This document shows positions 7,011 to 13,369 of a DNA stretch of 15,027 bases, piece by piece. The stretch is taken from the NCBI GenBank assembly GCA_026770585.1, contig MU646968.1, positions 111,682-126,708 of the forward strand, given 5' to 3'. The notes under the pieces were generated by a model, which worked only from the letters and a program-made list of their open reading frames with translations, was not told the origin of the DNA and ran no database searches. Position 1 is the first letter of the stretch; every line of letters starts with the position of its first letter. A program made the position numbers and the translations under genes. Source of the DNA: Baffinella frigidus (taxonomy: Eukaryota; Cryptophyceae; Cryptomonadales; Baffinellaceae).

Positions 7011-7263
7011 AGGGTCTGGACGGGTGGCTTTGGCTTCTGGGGATGACTTGCCACCCAAGATTGTAGGGCAGAGTGCCGTGTAGTAAAAATAGTCAGATCT
7101 GACTATTTTGAAAGTCTCATAAGTTGACATTCTCCCCAGAGAAAAATCGAAATTTCGGAAAGTTGGTACAAATTCCGTGTGAACTGACTTGTTTTCCCAG
7201 GTCAGCCCTACACTCTTGCGTGGAGGGTCTGGACGGGTGGCTTTGGCTTCTGGGGATGACTTG
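7011..7263. repeat. perfect 40-bp direct repeats flanking F1
   Basis: 7011-7050 and 7224-7263 are identical over 40 bases (AGGGTCTGGACGGGTGGC at the start, GGGGATGACTTG at the end). They touch both ends of the family F element exactly. This is either an exceptionally long target duplication or a 213-bp tandem duplication remnant whose unit contains the element. Confidence 0.9.
7051..7223. mobile_element. family F element, copy F1
   Basis: Ends CCACCCAAGATTGTAGGGC and GCCCTACACTCTTGCGTGG. It is an inverted copy of 11133-11304. Shared internal blocks include AATAGTCAGATCTGACTATT, CATTCTCCCCAGAGAAAAAT and GGTACAAATTCCGTGTGAAC. The TAGTCAGATCTGACTA palindrome sits near the left end. It carries GTGTAGTAAAAATA, a divergent form of the shared motif. 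Confidence 0.85.
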
Positions 7264-7315
7264 GGGGTCCAAGTCCGCATGGTTTTCACCTTAATCAGCA
7301 AAACGGGGTAGTGCA

Positions 7316-7378
7316 CCACTCGAAATGGCAACCTCGCCACTCCAAATGTCAACCTCGCCACTCCAAATGTCACCATGT
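7316..7378 (+). repeat. 21-bp tandem repeat, three units
   Basis: Units CCACTCCAAATGTCAACCTCG at 7316, 7337 and 7358, with two to four changes between units. Because 21 is a multiple of three, the repeat keeps a reverse-strand frame open and gives a repetitive peptide; this does not make it a gene. Confidence 0.85.
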
Positions 7379-7870
7379 CAACTCGGCCCACTTAGCAGGC
7401 GCCGAGGTCCTTCCCCCCCGGAAATCCGGGGATGTTCCGTTGGAATCCATAGCAATGGATAACATTCTATTACAAATCGTTTAGATGGACTGTATCCGTG
7501 AAGGCCCCTGTGGCTGCTAAGTGGCGCCCCCCGCAGGGTTGGCAACTTAACGCGGACAAATTCCTCTCAAGAGCTGCATGATGCGCGGTCATCATGCTTC
7601 CCGTGGGGAGTTGACTTGTCTGCCAAAAGTGGTGGAGGTAGTTCCGCCGAGGTGGGATGAGAACCGTAGGTATCCTTCAAGTGGCCAGCGGGTCGAAAAC
7701 GACACCGTCAGGGTTCGGATTGTTTTAATAAAGTGGAAAGTGGAGGGGCAGCTGGGCTCGAGGGCTTTCCAACGCTGTTGACCTCTCAGGTCCACGGTCG
7801 GCCAGGATGTCCCTGGCCTTGTAAGGGGTGCCTCGGTGGTAAGGGATAGGGGTGCCTCGATGATCAGGGA
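7379..7870. other. no gene seen; sparse inverted repeats
   Basis: CACTTAGCA (7389-7397) pairs with TGCTAAGTG (7513-7521), bracketing the reverse complement of GTCCATCTAAACGA at 7477-7490. This may be a decayed foldback element. From 7560 to 7820 two short frames overlap on opposite strands and neither is recognisable. AGGGATAGGGGTGCCTCG near 7840-7860 looks like an eroded family A end. Confidence 0.5.
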
Positions 7871-7872
7871 TA

Positions 7873-7989
7873 CAGGGGTACCTCGCTCATGAGAAACAGC
7901 CCTCCCCTAGGACCCTACAGTAGGACCATGCCTAGGGCCCTATGGCGGTCCTAGGGGGGGGGCGGTTTCTTATGAGCGAGGTACCCCTG
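7873..7989. mobile_element. family A palindrome, copy A4
   Basis: Ends CAGGGGTACCTCGCTCATGA and ATGAGCGAGGTACCCCTG; TA at 7871-7872 and 7990-7991. 117 bp. GGGTGCCTCGAT occurs on both sides (about 7850 and 7993), and CGAGGTGCCCCTGTA lies at 8088-8102. A4 may therefore have landed in an older, diverged relative. Confidence 0.9.
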
Positions 7990-8154
7990 TATGGGTGCCT
8001 CGATCACAAGACAACTTCTGCCCCAGGACGCTACATGCAGCAGGCCGAAGGGGTCAAATCCGGTCCGTTATCTTAAGTTACGTTTCCGAGGTGCCCCTGT
8101 ACATGTAGTGATCGTAGGAGTGGGATGTGGTCTTAGAAAGGAGGCACTCGCGTA

Positions 8155-8372
8155 GAGCGTTTGCGGTAATTGTTGTCCGTTTTGGACGTACGGTTTCCCC
8201 GTTTCCTCGTTTTGAAATGGACTGATAGGACGTGACAATGATTTTGAATAGTACCAGAATTGCGCCTCTTGGTACTATTTAAAATCCTTGTCACGTCCTA
8301 TAAGTCCCTTTTCAAAACCGGAAAACCGGAAAACCGTACGTCCAAAATGGACAACAATTACCGCAAACGCTC
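8155..8372. mobile_element. family E foldback element, copy E2
   Basis: Arms of about 100 bp pair with a few gaps, from GAGCGTTTGCGGTAATTG to CAATTACCGCAAACGCTC, enclosing ATAGTACCA-loop-TGGTACTAT. It is flanked by TA at 8153-8154 and 8373-8374. It shares its ends with E1, but most of the arm sequence differs. The right arm has GGAAAACC repeated in tandem. The overlapping frames on both strands are a by-product of the symmetry. Confidence 0.85.
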
Positions 8373-8374
8373 TA

Positions 8375-8823
8375 GCTTCCCCTGTGTGGCATTCGTCATT
8401 CACAGGAGGGGAGGGGGGGGAGGGGAAATCCCACAAAAATTGAGGTGTGAGGGAAGGCGTCACTGTGAGAGAGTTGGCTTCCAACGGAGAGAATCCGTCG
8501 GGAGTTTCACGATTCAACGTTCTAGGACCCTGCAGAAGGCGGGGCAACACGAGCTGAGACCAAACCTGAGTTCATTGACCGTTCACATCACTCAACTAGA
8601 GGCTCGCGACCTGGCCCATGACCGAGGCTCGCTACCTGACTGACCGAGGCTCACAAGGCATATTTCTGGGGCCCTACGGTGGTCCAGGTGTGGCATCACG
8701 TGTGATGCGGGGAGTTCCCTTCCTCTGGTGGGGTCCTCCGTCTCGCTGAAATCTCCTTCGAAGCCCACTGTGTGGGTTACAAGGCGGTCGAGAAAAGTGA
8801 AATGCGCCCAGGGGTTCAAACGT
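8375..8823. other. no convincing gene; short tandem repeat
   Basis: Frames of 75-127 codons overlap on both strands without recognisable motifs. ACCGAGGCTCGCTACCTGAC-type units recur with a period near 25 at about 8597-8650. CACGTGTGATGCGG and TGTGTGGGTTAC near 8697 and 8770 match flank sequence elsewhere. A G-run separates 8405-8425. Confidence 0.5.
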
Positions 8824-8865
8824 TACAGGGGTACCTCGCTCATCAAAAAACGACCCCCCCCTCCT

Positions 8866-8954
8866 CGGACGTGACGTCGTTTATAATACCCCAAGTGGCT
8901 AAAAGTCGCCTGGACCACTTTCCCGCAAAGTTGACACCACTGAGCCAGATCAAG
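8866..8954. mobile_element. 89-bp insert inside A5
   Basis: CCCTCCT occurs immediately before (8859-8865) and at the end (8955-8961) of a non-family-A segment sitting where other copies pass straight from C-run to CCTAGGACC. No strong terminal inverted repeat is visible. A seven-base target duplication is the simple reading; replication slippage or filler DNA is an alternative. Confidence 0.5.
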
Positions 8955-9006
8955 CCCTCCTAGGACCACCATAGTGCCCGAGGCATAGCCCTACGGTAGG
9001 GTCCTA

Positions 9007-9123
9007 CAGGGGTACCTCACTCATAAGAAACCGCCCCCCCCCTAGGACCACCGTAGGGCCCTAGGCATAGTCCTACTGTAGGGTCCTAGGGGGGGGCGGT
9101 TTCTTATGAGCGAGGTACCCCTG
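9007..9123. mobile_element. family A palindrome, copy A6, nested in A5
   Basis: Complete 117-bp copy with CAGGGGTACCTCACTCATAA and TTATGAGCGAGGTACCCCTG ends. It interrupts the sequence GGGTCCTA-GGGGGGGG of A5, and TA is present on both sides (9005-9006, 9124-9125). Every intact copy has a single TA at that position, so the TA duplication is shown directly. Confidence 0.9.
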
Positions 9124-9164
9124 TAGGGGGGGGCGGTTTCTTATGAGCGAGGTATCCCTGTATA

Positions 9165-9264
9165 TCCCTTAAGTGACCAGGCCTCCAAATTTGGGGGCCT
9201 GAGGTCCTAGGCCGGTCCTAGGGCCCTACGGTAGGGCGTATGAGCCCACTGGCCACTTAAGGGA
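9165..9264. mobile_element. family C inverted-repeat element, copy C1
   Basis: Ends TCCCTTAAGTGACCAG and CTGGCCACTTAAGGGA with TA at 9163-9164 and 9265-9266. The interior is GC-rich: GGTCCTAGG, GGTCCTAGGGCCCTACGGTA, then GGGCGTATGAGCCCA. It starts right at the outer TA of A5. The CCTAGG/CCCTACGGTAGGG core resembles that of family A, suggesting a common origin. Confidence 0.85.
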
Positions 9265-9368
9265 TACCACCCAAAGGAGACGCGCTCTCCGTCCGCATGT
9301 CTCCCCTCTAGCCAGTGCCCTTCTGCAGGAGGGTGGGCGACGCATCGCAGCGACCCTCACGGGGGGCG

Positions 9369-9447
9369 AGTTTTAGGTCCTTCAGGTTTTTCGAGCTCCC
9401 AACATAGGCGGACACCGGAACGTATCCTGCAGAAAGGCCATGTGTTT
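9369..9447 (+). repeat. family H repeat, copy H1
   Basis: Shares TTTTAGGTCCTTCAGG, CTCCCAACATAGGCGGACAC and CCTGCAGAAAGGCCATG with copies near 10927 and 13859. The 3' inverted end found in H3 is absent, so this copy is truncated. Confidence 0.75.
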
Positions 9448-9873
9448 TATTATTGGTCAACTGACGGCACACGCTAGGGGGGCAGATGATCGAGACGCAG
9501 GGCGTTAACGCCCGTAACCACCCCTGAGGGGTGGATCGTTCACTGGAACGCCAGGCCCAGGCGGAGCGGGTCCAAGGGAGCGACCCCCAGATTTAGGCAA
9601 GGCGGTGTTTACATTCAACGTAGGCAGGACCGTACTTGAGACTAACAGAAGGCCCGGGTCGGCCGAGGAATCCAAGCTAATAAATCACGAAATGCCCCAA
9701 CCCACGCCATGGTGAGGCACGGGGACCCCTCCCAGGACGGAGAGACCAGAAAACGCCGCGAAGTCGGGTTTTGGGGGCCTGGCATCGTTGATACGTACGA
9801 GTACCCCTTACAAACAAAAATGTGATGTGGTCACAGATTTTTGGTTGAAGGGGGTGCAGGATCCCTACGAGCC
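9448..9873. other. no gene recognised; two adjacent palindromes
   Basis: GGGCGTTAACGCCC (9500-9513) and CCACCCCTGAGGGGTGG (9518-9534) stand side by side. Small reverse-strand frames around 9677-9877 have no recognisable domain. This stretch is comparatively unique within the window. A structured RNA cannot be excluded, but nothing identifies one. Confidence 0.5.
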
Positions 9874-10059
9874 CCACTCGAGGCTAGAAGTGTGATTATT
9901 TTAAAACAGGGTGTAGATTGTGTGTAGTAATTTTCACACAAATGGGGGCGTTTGGTCACGTTGCGGGCGGAATTCTAGATACGTGACCACGCCTGCCCGT
10001 GACTGGTACCAAATTTTACAACCCCATATTTTAAATGGTCCTGCTTGCCACCTTCCCCG
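9874..10059. mobile_element. family D remnant, copy D7
   Basis: The left part CCACTCGAGGCTAGAAG followed by TATTTTAAA matches the left end of D6. The interior contains GTGTAGTAATTTTC (9922-9935) and TTTGGTCACGTTGCGGGCGG with TACGTGACCACGCCTGCCCG. The right side, TTTTAAATGGTCCTGCTT, recalls the right arm of D6, but the terminal CTCGAGTGG is lost. Boundaries are approximate. Confidence 0.65.
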
Positions 10060-10179
10060 CGGTTTTTTTTCAGCCAGGTTTGATGGTCAAATCTGGATTT
10101 TGCAGGGGTTTCAGTTTGTTCTGCAACACACGCTTCCCTTGAACCGACGCGCAACCGTACACGACAAGAAGGAAACACG

Positions 10180-10745
10180 ATGTCCCTCCAGATCCGCGTC
10201 CTCGCCTCCGCGCTCCGCCAGCCGCTCGCGAGCAGGTGCGGCGCGCGCGCCATGTCGTCCTCGGACGGCAAGAACCACCACACGGTTGCTGAGCGGGAAG
10301 AAGAGGCACTCTCCACCGCCAAGCAGGAAGATCGGAACCAGGAGAAGCTTCCGCGCGACACGACGAAGGTCCGAACCCCCCCTGCCGTCCCCGGGCGCGC
10401 GTATGTCGCGAAAACGTCATGTTGCAGACGCCAGATACAGAAAGTGTTGCAGGTCGTTTTCGCACTGGCATTGCCCGAGCCGGCTCCTGACCGAGCGGGC
10501 ACCAGAACGCGCAACCCCGCCTCCCTGAGACACCATTCTTCCTGGACGAGCCACGACGCGTTTGAAGGCGCGCGCTGTCGTTCGAGGAGTGCACAAAATC
10601 TAGAAAATGGTAATGCGCGATGCATGCATGTGACATCGCGCGTTCCGTGCAGGCGCAAGCCGAGACACTCGCAAATGCGCGTGCCATGGCGCACGCAGCG
10701 CAGGCTTCGGAGGCCAAGACGCCTCAGGACATCATCGGCAAGTAA
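10180..10745 (+). CDS. two-exon gene for a 93-residue, probably mitochondrion-targeted protein
   Basis: Function not recognised. The best model joins 10180-10368 (63 codons) to 10653-10745 (30 codons plus TAA). Both splice sites fall between codons, with AAG|GTCCGA at the donor and CCGTGCAG|GCG at the acceptor. The ATG has A at -3 (AACACGATGT). Third codon positions are strongly G/C in the first exon, unlike the surrounding repeats. Residues 1-28 contain Arg at 6, 13, 19 and 23, no acidic residue, and end in ARAMSSS, like a mitochondrial presequence. The rest (29-93) is hydrophilic, Glu/Lys/Gln-rich, then Ala-rich and helical-looking, ending TPQDIIGK. No membrane segment. If the intron were retained, the frame would stay open to 10866 with an Arg/Ser-rich tail that looks like out-of-frame reading. 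The gene sits between D7 and the inverted repeat at 10778. A third exon or longer product cannot be excluded without transcript data. Confidence 0.6.
10369..10652 (+). other. predicted spliceosomal intron, 284 bp
   Basis: Begins GTCCGA and ends TTCCGTGCAG. Its length is not a multiple of three, and there is no in-frame stop in the exon 1 frame. A CTGAC sequence near 10486 is far from the acceptor; TGTGAC about 20 bases upstream of it is a weaker branch-site candidate. GCGAAAACG and CGTTTTCGC (10408-10416, 10457-10465) form an internal inverted repeat. It matches no element family in the window. Confidence 0.55.
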
Positions 10746-10777
10746 AAGGTGCGCCAGCGTCCACCAACCCTCACAGC

Positions 10778-10892
10778 CTGAGCAAATCGTCGAATTTGAG
10801 GTCACGTATTTCCCTTGGAGGCCGCCGGATTCCGGCGTCCGTGGAGCCAGTTTGCCTTGCAATTGAAAATCGAAAATCAGCGATTTGCTCAG
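10778..10892. repeat. foldback sequence just after the gene
   Basis: CTGAGCAAATCG (10778-10789) pairs perfectly with CGATTTGCTCAG (10881-10892). Looser pairing follows inside, and GCCGCCGGATTCCGGCG lies in the middle. It starts 32 bases after the stop codon, so it may be a small element inserted in the 3' untranslated region, or an mRNA hairpin. Confidence 0.7.
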
Positions 10893-10926
10893 CCCATGCA
10901 GGTTGGCGGGTGGCACCCTATCCTTT

Positions 10927-11013
10927 GGGTCCTTGAGTTTCTTTGAACTCCCACCCTAGGCGGACACTGGAACTGGTCCTGCAGAAAAGCCATGCTTCCT
11001 TTGGGATCGCATC
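10927..11013 (+). repeat. family H repeat, copy H2
   Basis: GGGTCCTTGAGTTTCTTTGA, CTAGGCGGACACTGGAAC, CCTGCAGAAAAGCCATGC and TTCCTTTGGGATC align with H3. The short open frame here resembles the frame over H3 only because the DNA is repeated. Confidence 0.75.
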
Positions 11014-11132
11014 AAGTCCCCCGTACCGGAAGGATACCTTTTCCCGCTATAGGGTCCTAGGCATACGTCTGCTGTGGACTCGTGGGGGGATGCGGGTTCT
11101 TGTATTTGAGATACCTCTCAAGGTACTGCTAA

Positions 11133-11304
11133 CCACGCAAGAGTGTAGGGCTGACCTGGGAAAACAAGTCAGTTCACACGGAATTTGTACCAACTTTCCG
11201 AAATTTCGATTTTTCTCTGGGGAGAATGTCCACCTATGAACTTAAAAAATAGTCACATCTGACTATTTCTCCTGTAAGCCAGCCAGCTCTACACTCTTGC
11301 GTGG
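11133..11304. mobile_element. family F element, copy F2
   Basis: Ends CCACGCAAGAGTGTAGGGC and CTCTACACTCTTGCGTGG are good terminal inverted repeats. AA is present on both sides (11131-11132, 11305-11306). It is the opposite-strand match of F1, and both are close to 172 bp. No 40-bp direct repeats occur here, unlike F1. Confidence 0.85.
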
Positions 11305-11317
11305 AAAGCCATTTCAA

Positions 11318-11520
11318 CAACGCGCTCTCTCTCTCGAACCAACTCGCTAAGGATCTCTCTCTATCTACGTCTCAAGGCCTCTCCCGCTCTCCAACTAAAG
11401 GTCCCTCTATCTTTCTTGAGAAGGTCTCTCTCTCTCACACACAAGGTCTCTCTCTCTCTAACTGCAAGTCTCCCTCTCCCCAACAAAGGTCTCCCCCCTA
11501 TCACAAAGGTCTCGCTCAGC
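11318..11520 (+). repeat. CT-rich minisatellite
   Basis: Irregular units of about 22-25 bp with AAGGTCTCTCTCTCTC cores and CACACACA or CCAACAA spacers. The open frame over it is Ser/Leu-rich low complexity and is not considered coding. Confidence 0.8.
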
Positions 11521-11530
11521 AACGCTCGTC

Positions 11531-11711
11531 ACGCAAGCTTCCAGCCCTGGAGGGCTTTTCTGGGCCCTGAAGCGGATCAAATCCCTTTTTGAGGCCTGAA
11601 ATGTTTCAAAGTCTGAACAGGGGGTGAGTGTAGAGGGGATTTGATCCGCTTCAGGTCCCAAAAAGCCCATCAGCTTTTTGGGACCTGAAGCGGAGGGCTG
11701 GAAGCTTGCGT
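11531..11711. mobile_element. nested foldback with competing stems
   Basis: Outer arms ACGCAAGCTTCCAGCCCT (11531-11548) and its complement (11694-11711) are perfect. Inside, CTGAAGCGGATCAAATCCC (about 11567) pairs with GGGATTTGATCCGCTTCAG (about 11636). That right arm also starts a second perfect 18-bp hairpin, 11649-11666 with 11673-11690 (CTTCAGGTCCCAAAAAGC). Two alternative foldings therefore share CCGCTTCAGG. Confidence 0.8.
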
Positions 11712-11741
11712 AACGAACGCAGGCGTGGGGTGCGCAGGTCA

Positions 11742-11806
11742 TAGGGGGGGGCGCTTTCCCATGGCCATACGGGGCTTCGTTTTTTTATGCGCGAGGTACC
11801 CATGTC
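11742..11806. mobile_element. family A remnant, right half
   Basis: ATAGGGGGGGGCGCTTTC, then TTTTTTATGCGCGAGGTACC and CATG, matches the right side of family A. The left arm is missing and a short non-family segment interrupts it. Confidence 0.6.
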
Positions 11807-11867
11807 GGAGGCGCGTGAGAACACGAAGCTGCTCGTGGCGTAGCTTAAGTCCGAGTATTCCGAAGTA

Positions 11868-12013
11868 GTGCACTCGGAGCCAGAACATTTCGCTCAAGTC
11901 AACTCCCCCTGAAAACCAGCGCCTTAAGTCAAATGCCTGCCATGGTGGCAGGGTCCATCTAAACGAAATCAGGGGAAAGTCGACTTAGGTGAGCTGGTTG
12001 ACTTAGCTGAAAT
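11868..12013. mobile_element. family G foldback repeat, copy G2
   Basis: Matches G1 across its first 100 bp. Here the right arm is present: ATTTCGCTCAAGTCAAC pairs with GTTGACTTAGCTGAAAT, and TCAACTCCCCCTGA with TCAGGGGAAAGTCGA. The loop region contains GCCATGGTGGC and GTCCATCTAAACGA (11953-11966). Termini and target duplication are not clear. Confidence 0.75.
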
Positions 12014-12035
12014 CTTGTGACTTGAGTGTAGTGTG

Positions 12036-12078
12036 CTCGGGACCTCCCGCTCACGGGCTGTAAGCGGGAGGTCCCGAG
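12036..12078. repeat. perfect 16-bp stem hairpin
   Basis: CTCGGGACCTCCCGCT pairs with AGCGGGAGGTCCCGAG around an 11-base loop. No T-run follows, so a bacterial-type terminator is not implied. Confidence 0.8.
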
Positions 12079-12171
12079 AGGTAGTGTAGCCGCCGAGAAG
12101 TCTCTCTCTTGTCAACGGGCAAGCAATAGCATTCCATGGAGCCCTAAGCGTGGCCTAAAGGGTAGACCCTA

Positions 12172-12370
12172 GTGTGGCCGACGAGAACCCATCCGACAGT
12201 GTTATAAGTACCAGTTGTTCGTTGGAAACTGAAACTGGCTGGTGTGTGGGTGTGTTCTTCAGTTTTTCAGCAAAATGGCTCAAAACGCCAGTTTACTGGT
12301 GTACAAAACTGATTCTTTGATGGTGATTTACAACTAAGTGGTAGCCTTCGTTAGTACTCGTCGGCCGCAC
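12172..12370. mobile_element. family J foldback element, TA-flanked
   Basis: GTGTGGCCGACGAG pairs with CTCGTCGGCCGCAC (one mismatch), with TA at 12170-12171 and 12371-12372. Weaker inner pairing includes ACCAGTTG-like and CAACTAAGTGGT segments and CCAGTTT/AAACTGG stems. Single copy in the window; abuts the next telomere-type tract. Confidence 0.7.
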
Positions 12371-12378
12371 TAGTTCAG

Positions 12379-12436
12379 GGTTCAAAGTTTAGGGTTTAGA
12401 GTTTAGGGTTAGGGGTTTAGGGTTAGGGGTTAGGGT
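12379..12436 (-). repeat. interstitial telomere-type tract (TTTAGGG on + strand)
   Basis: Units TTTAGGG, TTTAGAG, TTAGGGG and TTAGGG. Short, degenerate, G-rich on the + strand. Confidence 0.85.
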
Positions 12437-12490
12437 CGAGGCGTCAGCTCTCGATGGTCCTCGCCGTCCTCTGCTGGACTCAGTCCCGTA

Positions 12491-12592
12491 TCCCTTAAGT
12501 GGCGACGGGGTCAAAGTTGACCCCAAAGATGTCCTAGGCTCCTACATATGCCCTACGGTAGGACGTATGAGCCCACTCGCCACTTGAAAGGA
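12491..12592. mobile_element. family C element, copy C2
   Basis: TCCCTTAAGTGGCGAC pairs with GCCACTTGAAAGGA; TA at 12489-12490 and 12593-12594. The interior has GGGGTCAAAGTTGACCCC, a perfect small palindrome, then the CCCTACGGTAGG core. The right end has drifted. Confidence 0.8.
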
Positions 12593-12594
12593 TA

Positions 12595-12794
12595 GGATGG
12601 ACGGATATAAGATGACCATCCCCATCTCCATCGCCCTCACCTTCTCCGTGGCTTGCTCGCAGGCGTTGTGAGGACCGGGTCCTGGACGGGCCCGTCTCGG
12701 GGGGGAACGGCTCCAAGTTCAGGCCATTAGATCGACTGTAGTTTCGGGGCAAGGCCCTAAAACGGTCGCCGACATCATCTGGGGACACAGTCCC
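12595..12794. other. no gene recognised
   Basis: A reverse-strand frame over this stretch and C2 has no recognisable domain. TGGGGACACAGTCCC at 12780-12794 is inverted at 13184-13198 (GGGACTGTGTCCCCA), bracketing the A7/C3 cluster. Confidence 0.5.
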
Positions 12795-12907
12795 GAGGTA
12801 CCTCGCTCATAAGAAAACGCCACCCCCGTAGGACCACCATAGGGCCCTAGGCATAGTCCTACTGTAGGGTCCTAGGGGGTGGCGCTTCCTTATGAGCGAG
12901 GTACCTC
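12795..12907. mobile_element. family A palindrome, copy A7
   Basis: GAGGTACCTCGCTCATAAGA and TTATGAGCGAGGTACCTC ends with CCTAGGGCCC and CTACTGTAGGGTCCTAGG cores. The terminal CAGGG is altered on both sides in a compensating way, and only the right TA is evident. Confidence 0.8.
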
Positions 12908-12908
12908 T

Positions 12909-12959
12909 ATAGGATGACCGGAGTGACTTTACCACAGACTGTCACTCCGATCATCCTAT
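12909..12959. repeat. hairpin between A7 and C3
   Basis: ATAGGATGACCGGAGTGAC pairs with GTCACTCCGATCATCCTAT apart from one or two positions, with a 13-base loop. It fills the gap between two elements and may be a separate tiny foldback. Confidence 0.75.
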
Positions 12960-13180
12960 CCCTCAAGTGGCCAGTAAGCTCATACGCCCTACCATACAGG
13001 GGTACCTCGCTCATAAGAAACCGCCACCCCCTAGGACCCTACAGTAGGCCTATGTCTAGGGCCCTATGGTGGTCCTAGGAAGGGGGGGTGCTTTCTTATG
13101 AGCGAGGTACTCCTGTAGGGCCTTAGGACCTGCCTAGGACCTCTTTGGGGTCACTGTTGACCCCATGGCCACTTAAGGGA
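12959..13180. mobile_element. family C element, copy C3, interrupted by A8
   Basis: Reverse orientation relative to C1, C2 and C4. Ends TCCCTCAAGTGGCCAG and GGCCACTTAAGGGA with TA at 12957-12958 and 13181-13182. The interior is split at its CCCTAC-GTAGGG core by a complete family A copy. Removing that copy and one TA gives about 101 bp, the family length. Confidence 0.9.
12997..13115. mobile_element. family A palindrome, copy A8, nested in C3
   Basis: Ends CAGGGGTACCTCGCTCATAA and TTATGAGCGAGGTACTCCTG, TA at 12995-12996 and 13116-13117. The host sequence reads GCCCTACCATA-insert-TAGGGCC, whereas intact family C copies have GCCCTACCGTAGGGC on the same strand. A second direct demonstration of TA duplication. 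Confidence 0.9.
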
Positions 13181-13218
13181 TATGGGACTGTGTCCCCAAA
13201 CATCATCGCGCTCCTCTA

Positions 13219-13330
13219 CAGGGGTACCTCGCTCATAAGAAACCGCCCCCCCCTAGGACCCTACAGTAGGCCCCTAGGCCTACTGTAGGGTCCTAGGGGG
13301 GGGCGGTTTCTTATGAGCGAGGTACCCCTG
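13219..13330. mobile_element. family A palindrome, copy A9
   Basis: The most symmetrical copy. From CAGGGGTACCTCGCTCATAA inward, both arms match through C-run, CCTAGGACCCTACAGTAGG and into the centre CCCCTAGG. TA at 13217-13218 and 13331-13332. Confidence 0.9.
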
Positions 13331-13369
13331 TACTGGAAGCACACTGTCTTCTTTAGAACGCGTCTCATA

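Larger units (their letters stand above)
8826..9160. mobile_element. family A palindrome, copy A5, interrupted twice
   Basis: The left end CAGGGGTACCTCGCTCATCA matches the right end TTATGAGCGAGGTATCCCTG; TA flanks at 8824-8825 and 9161-9162. Two foreign segments explain the 335-bp length: an 89-bp insert at 8866-8954 with CCCTCCT on both sides, and copy A6 at 9007-9123 inserted at a TA in the right arm. Without them the element would be about 120 bp, the family norm. Confidence 0.85.

Noticed and set aside
6954-7391. 145-codon reverse-strand frame with repeated peptide blocks
   Set aside because: It reads through the F1 element, its 40-bp flanking repeats and the 21-bp tandem repeat. The peptide repetition follows from the DNA repeats.
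8260-8643. 127-codon forward frame
   Set aside because: It starts in the right arm of E2 and has a strong counterpart on the reverse strand, a consequence of inverted symmetry.
9500-9534. Adjacent palindromes considered as part of an RNA gene
   Set aside because: No conserved tRNA, 5S rRNA or small nuclear RNA motif could be found around them.
9920-10528. 202-codon forward frame overlapping the gene in another phase
   Set aside because: It begins in a transposon remnant and becomes Arg/Ser-rich over exon 1, as expected for an out-of-phase reading of a GC-rich exon.
9975-10916. 313-codon reverse-strand frame, the longest in the window
   Set aside because: It is antisense to the two-exon gene, crosses a D remnant and the inverted repeat at 10778, and lacks a recognisable domain. 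High GC with few stops explains its length.
12036-12078. Strong hairpin considered as an intrinsic terminator
   Set aside because: No T-run follows and no bacterial gene precedes it.
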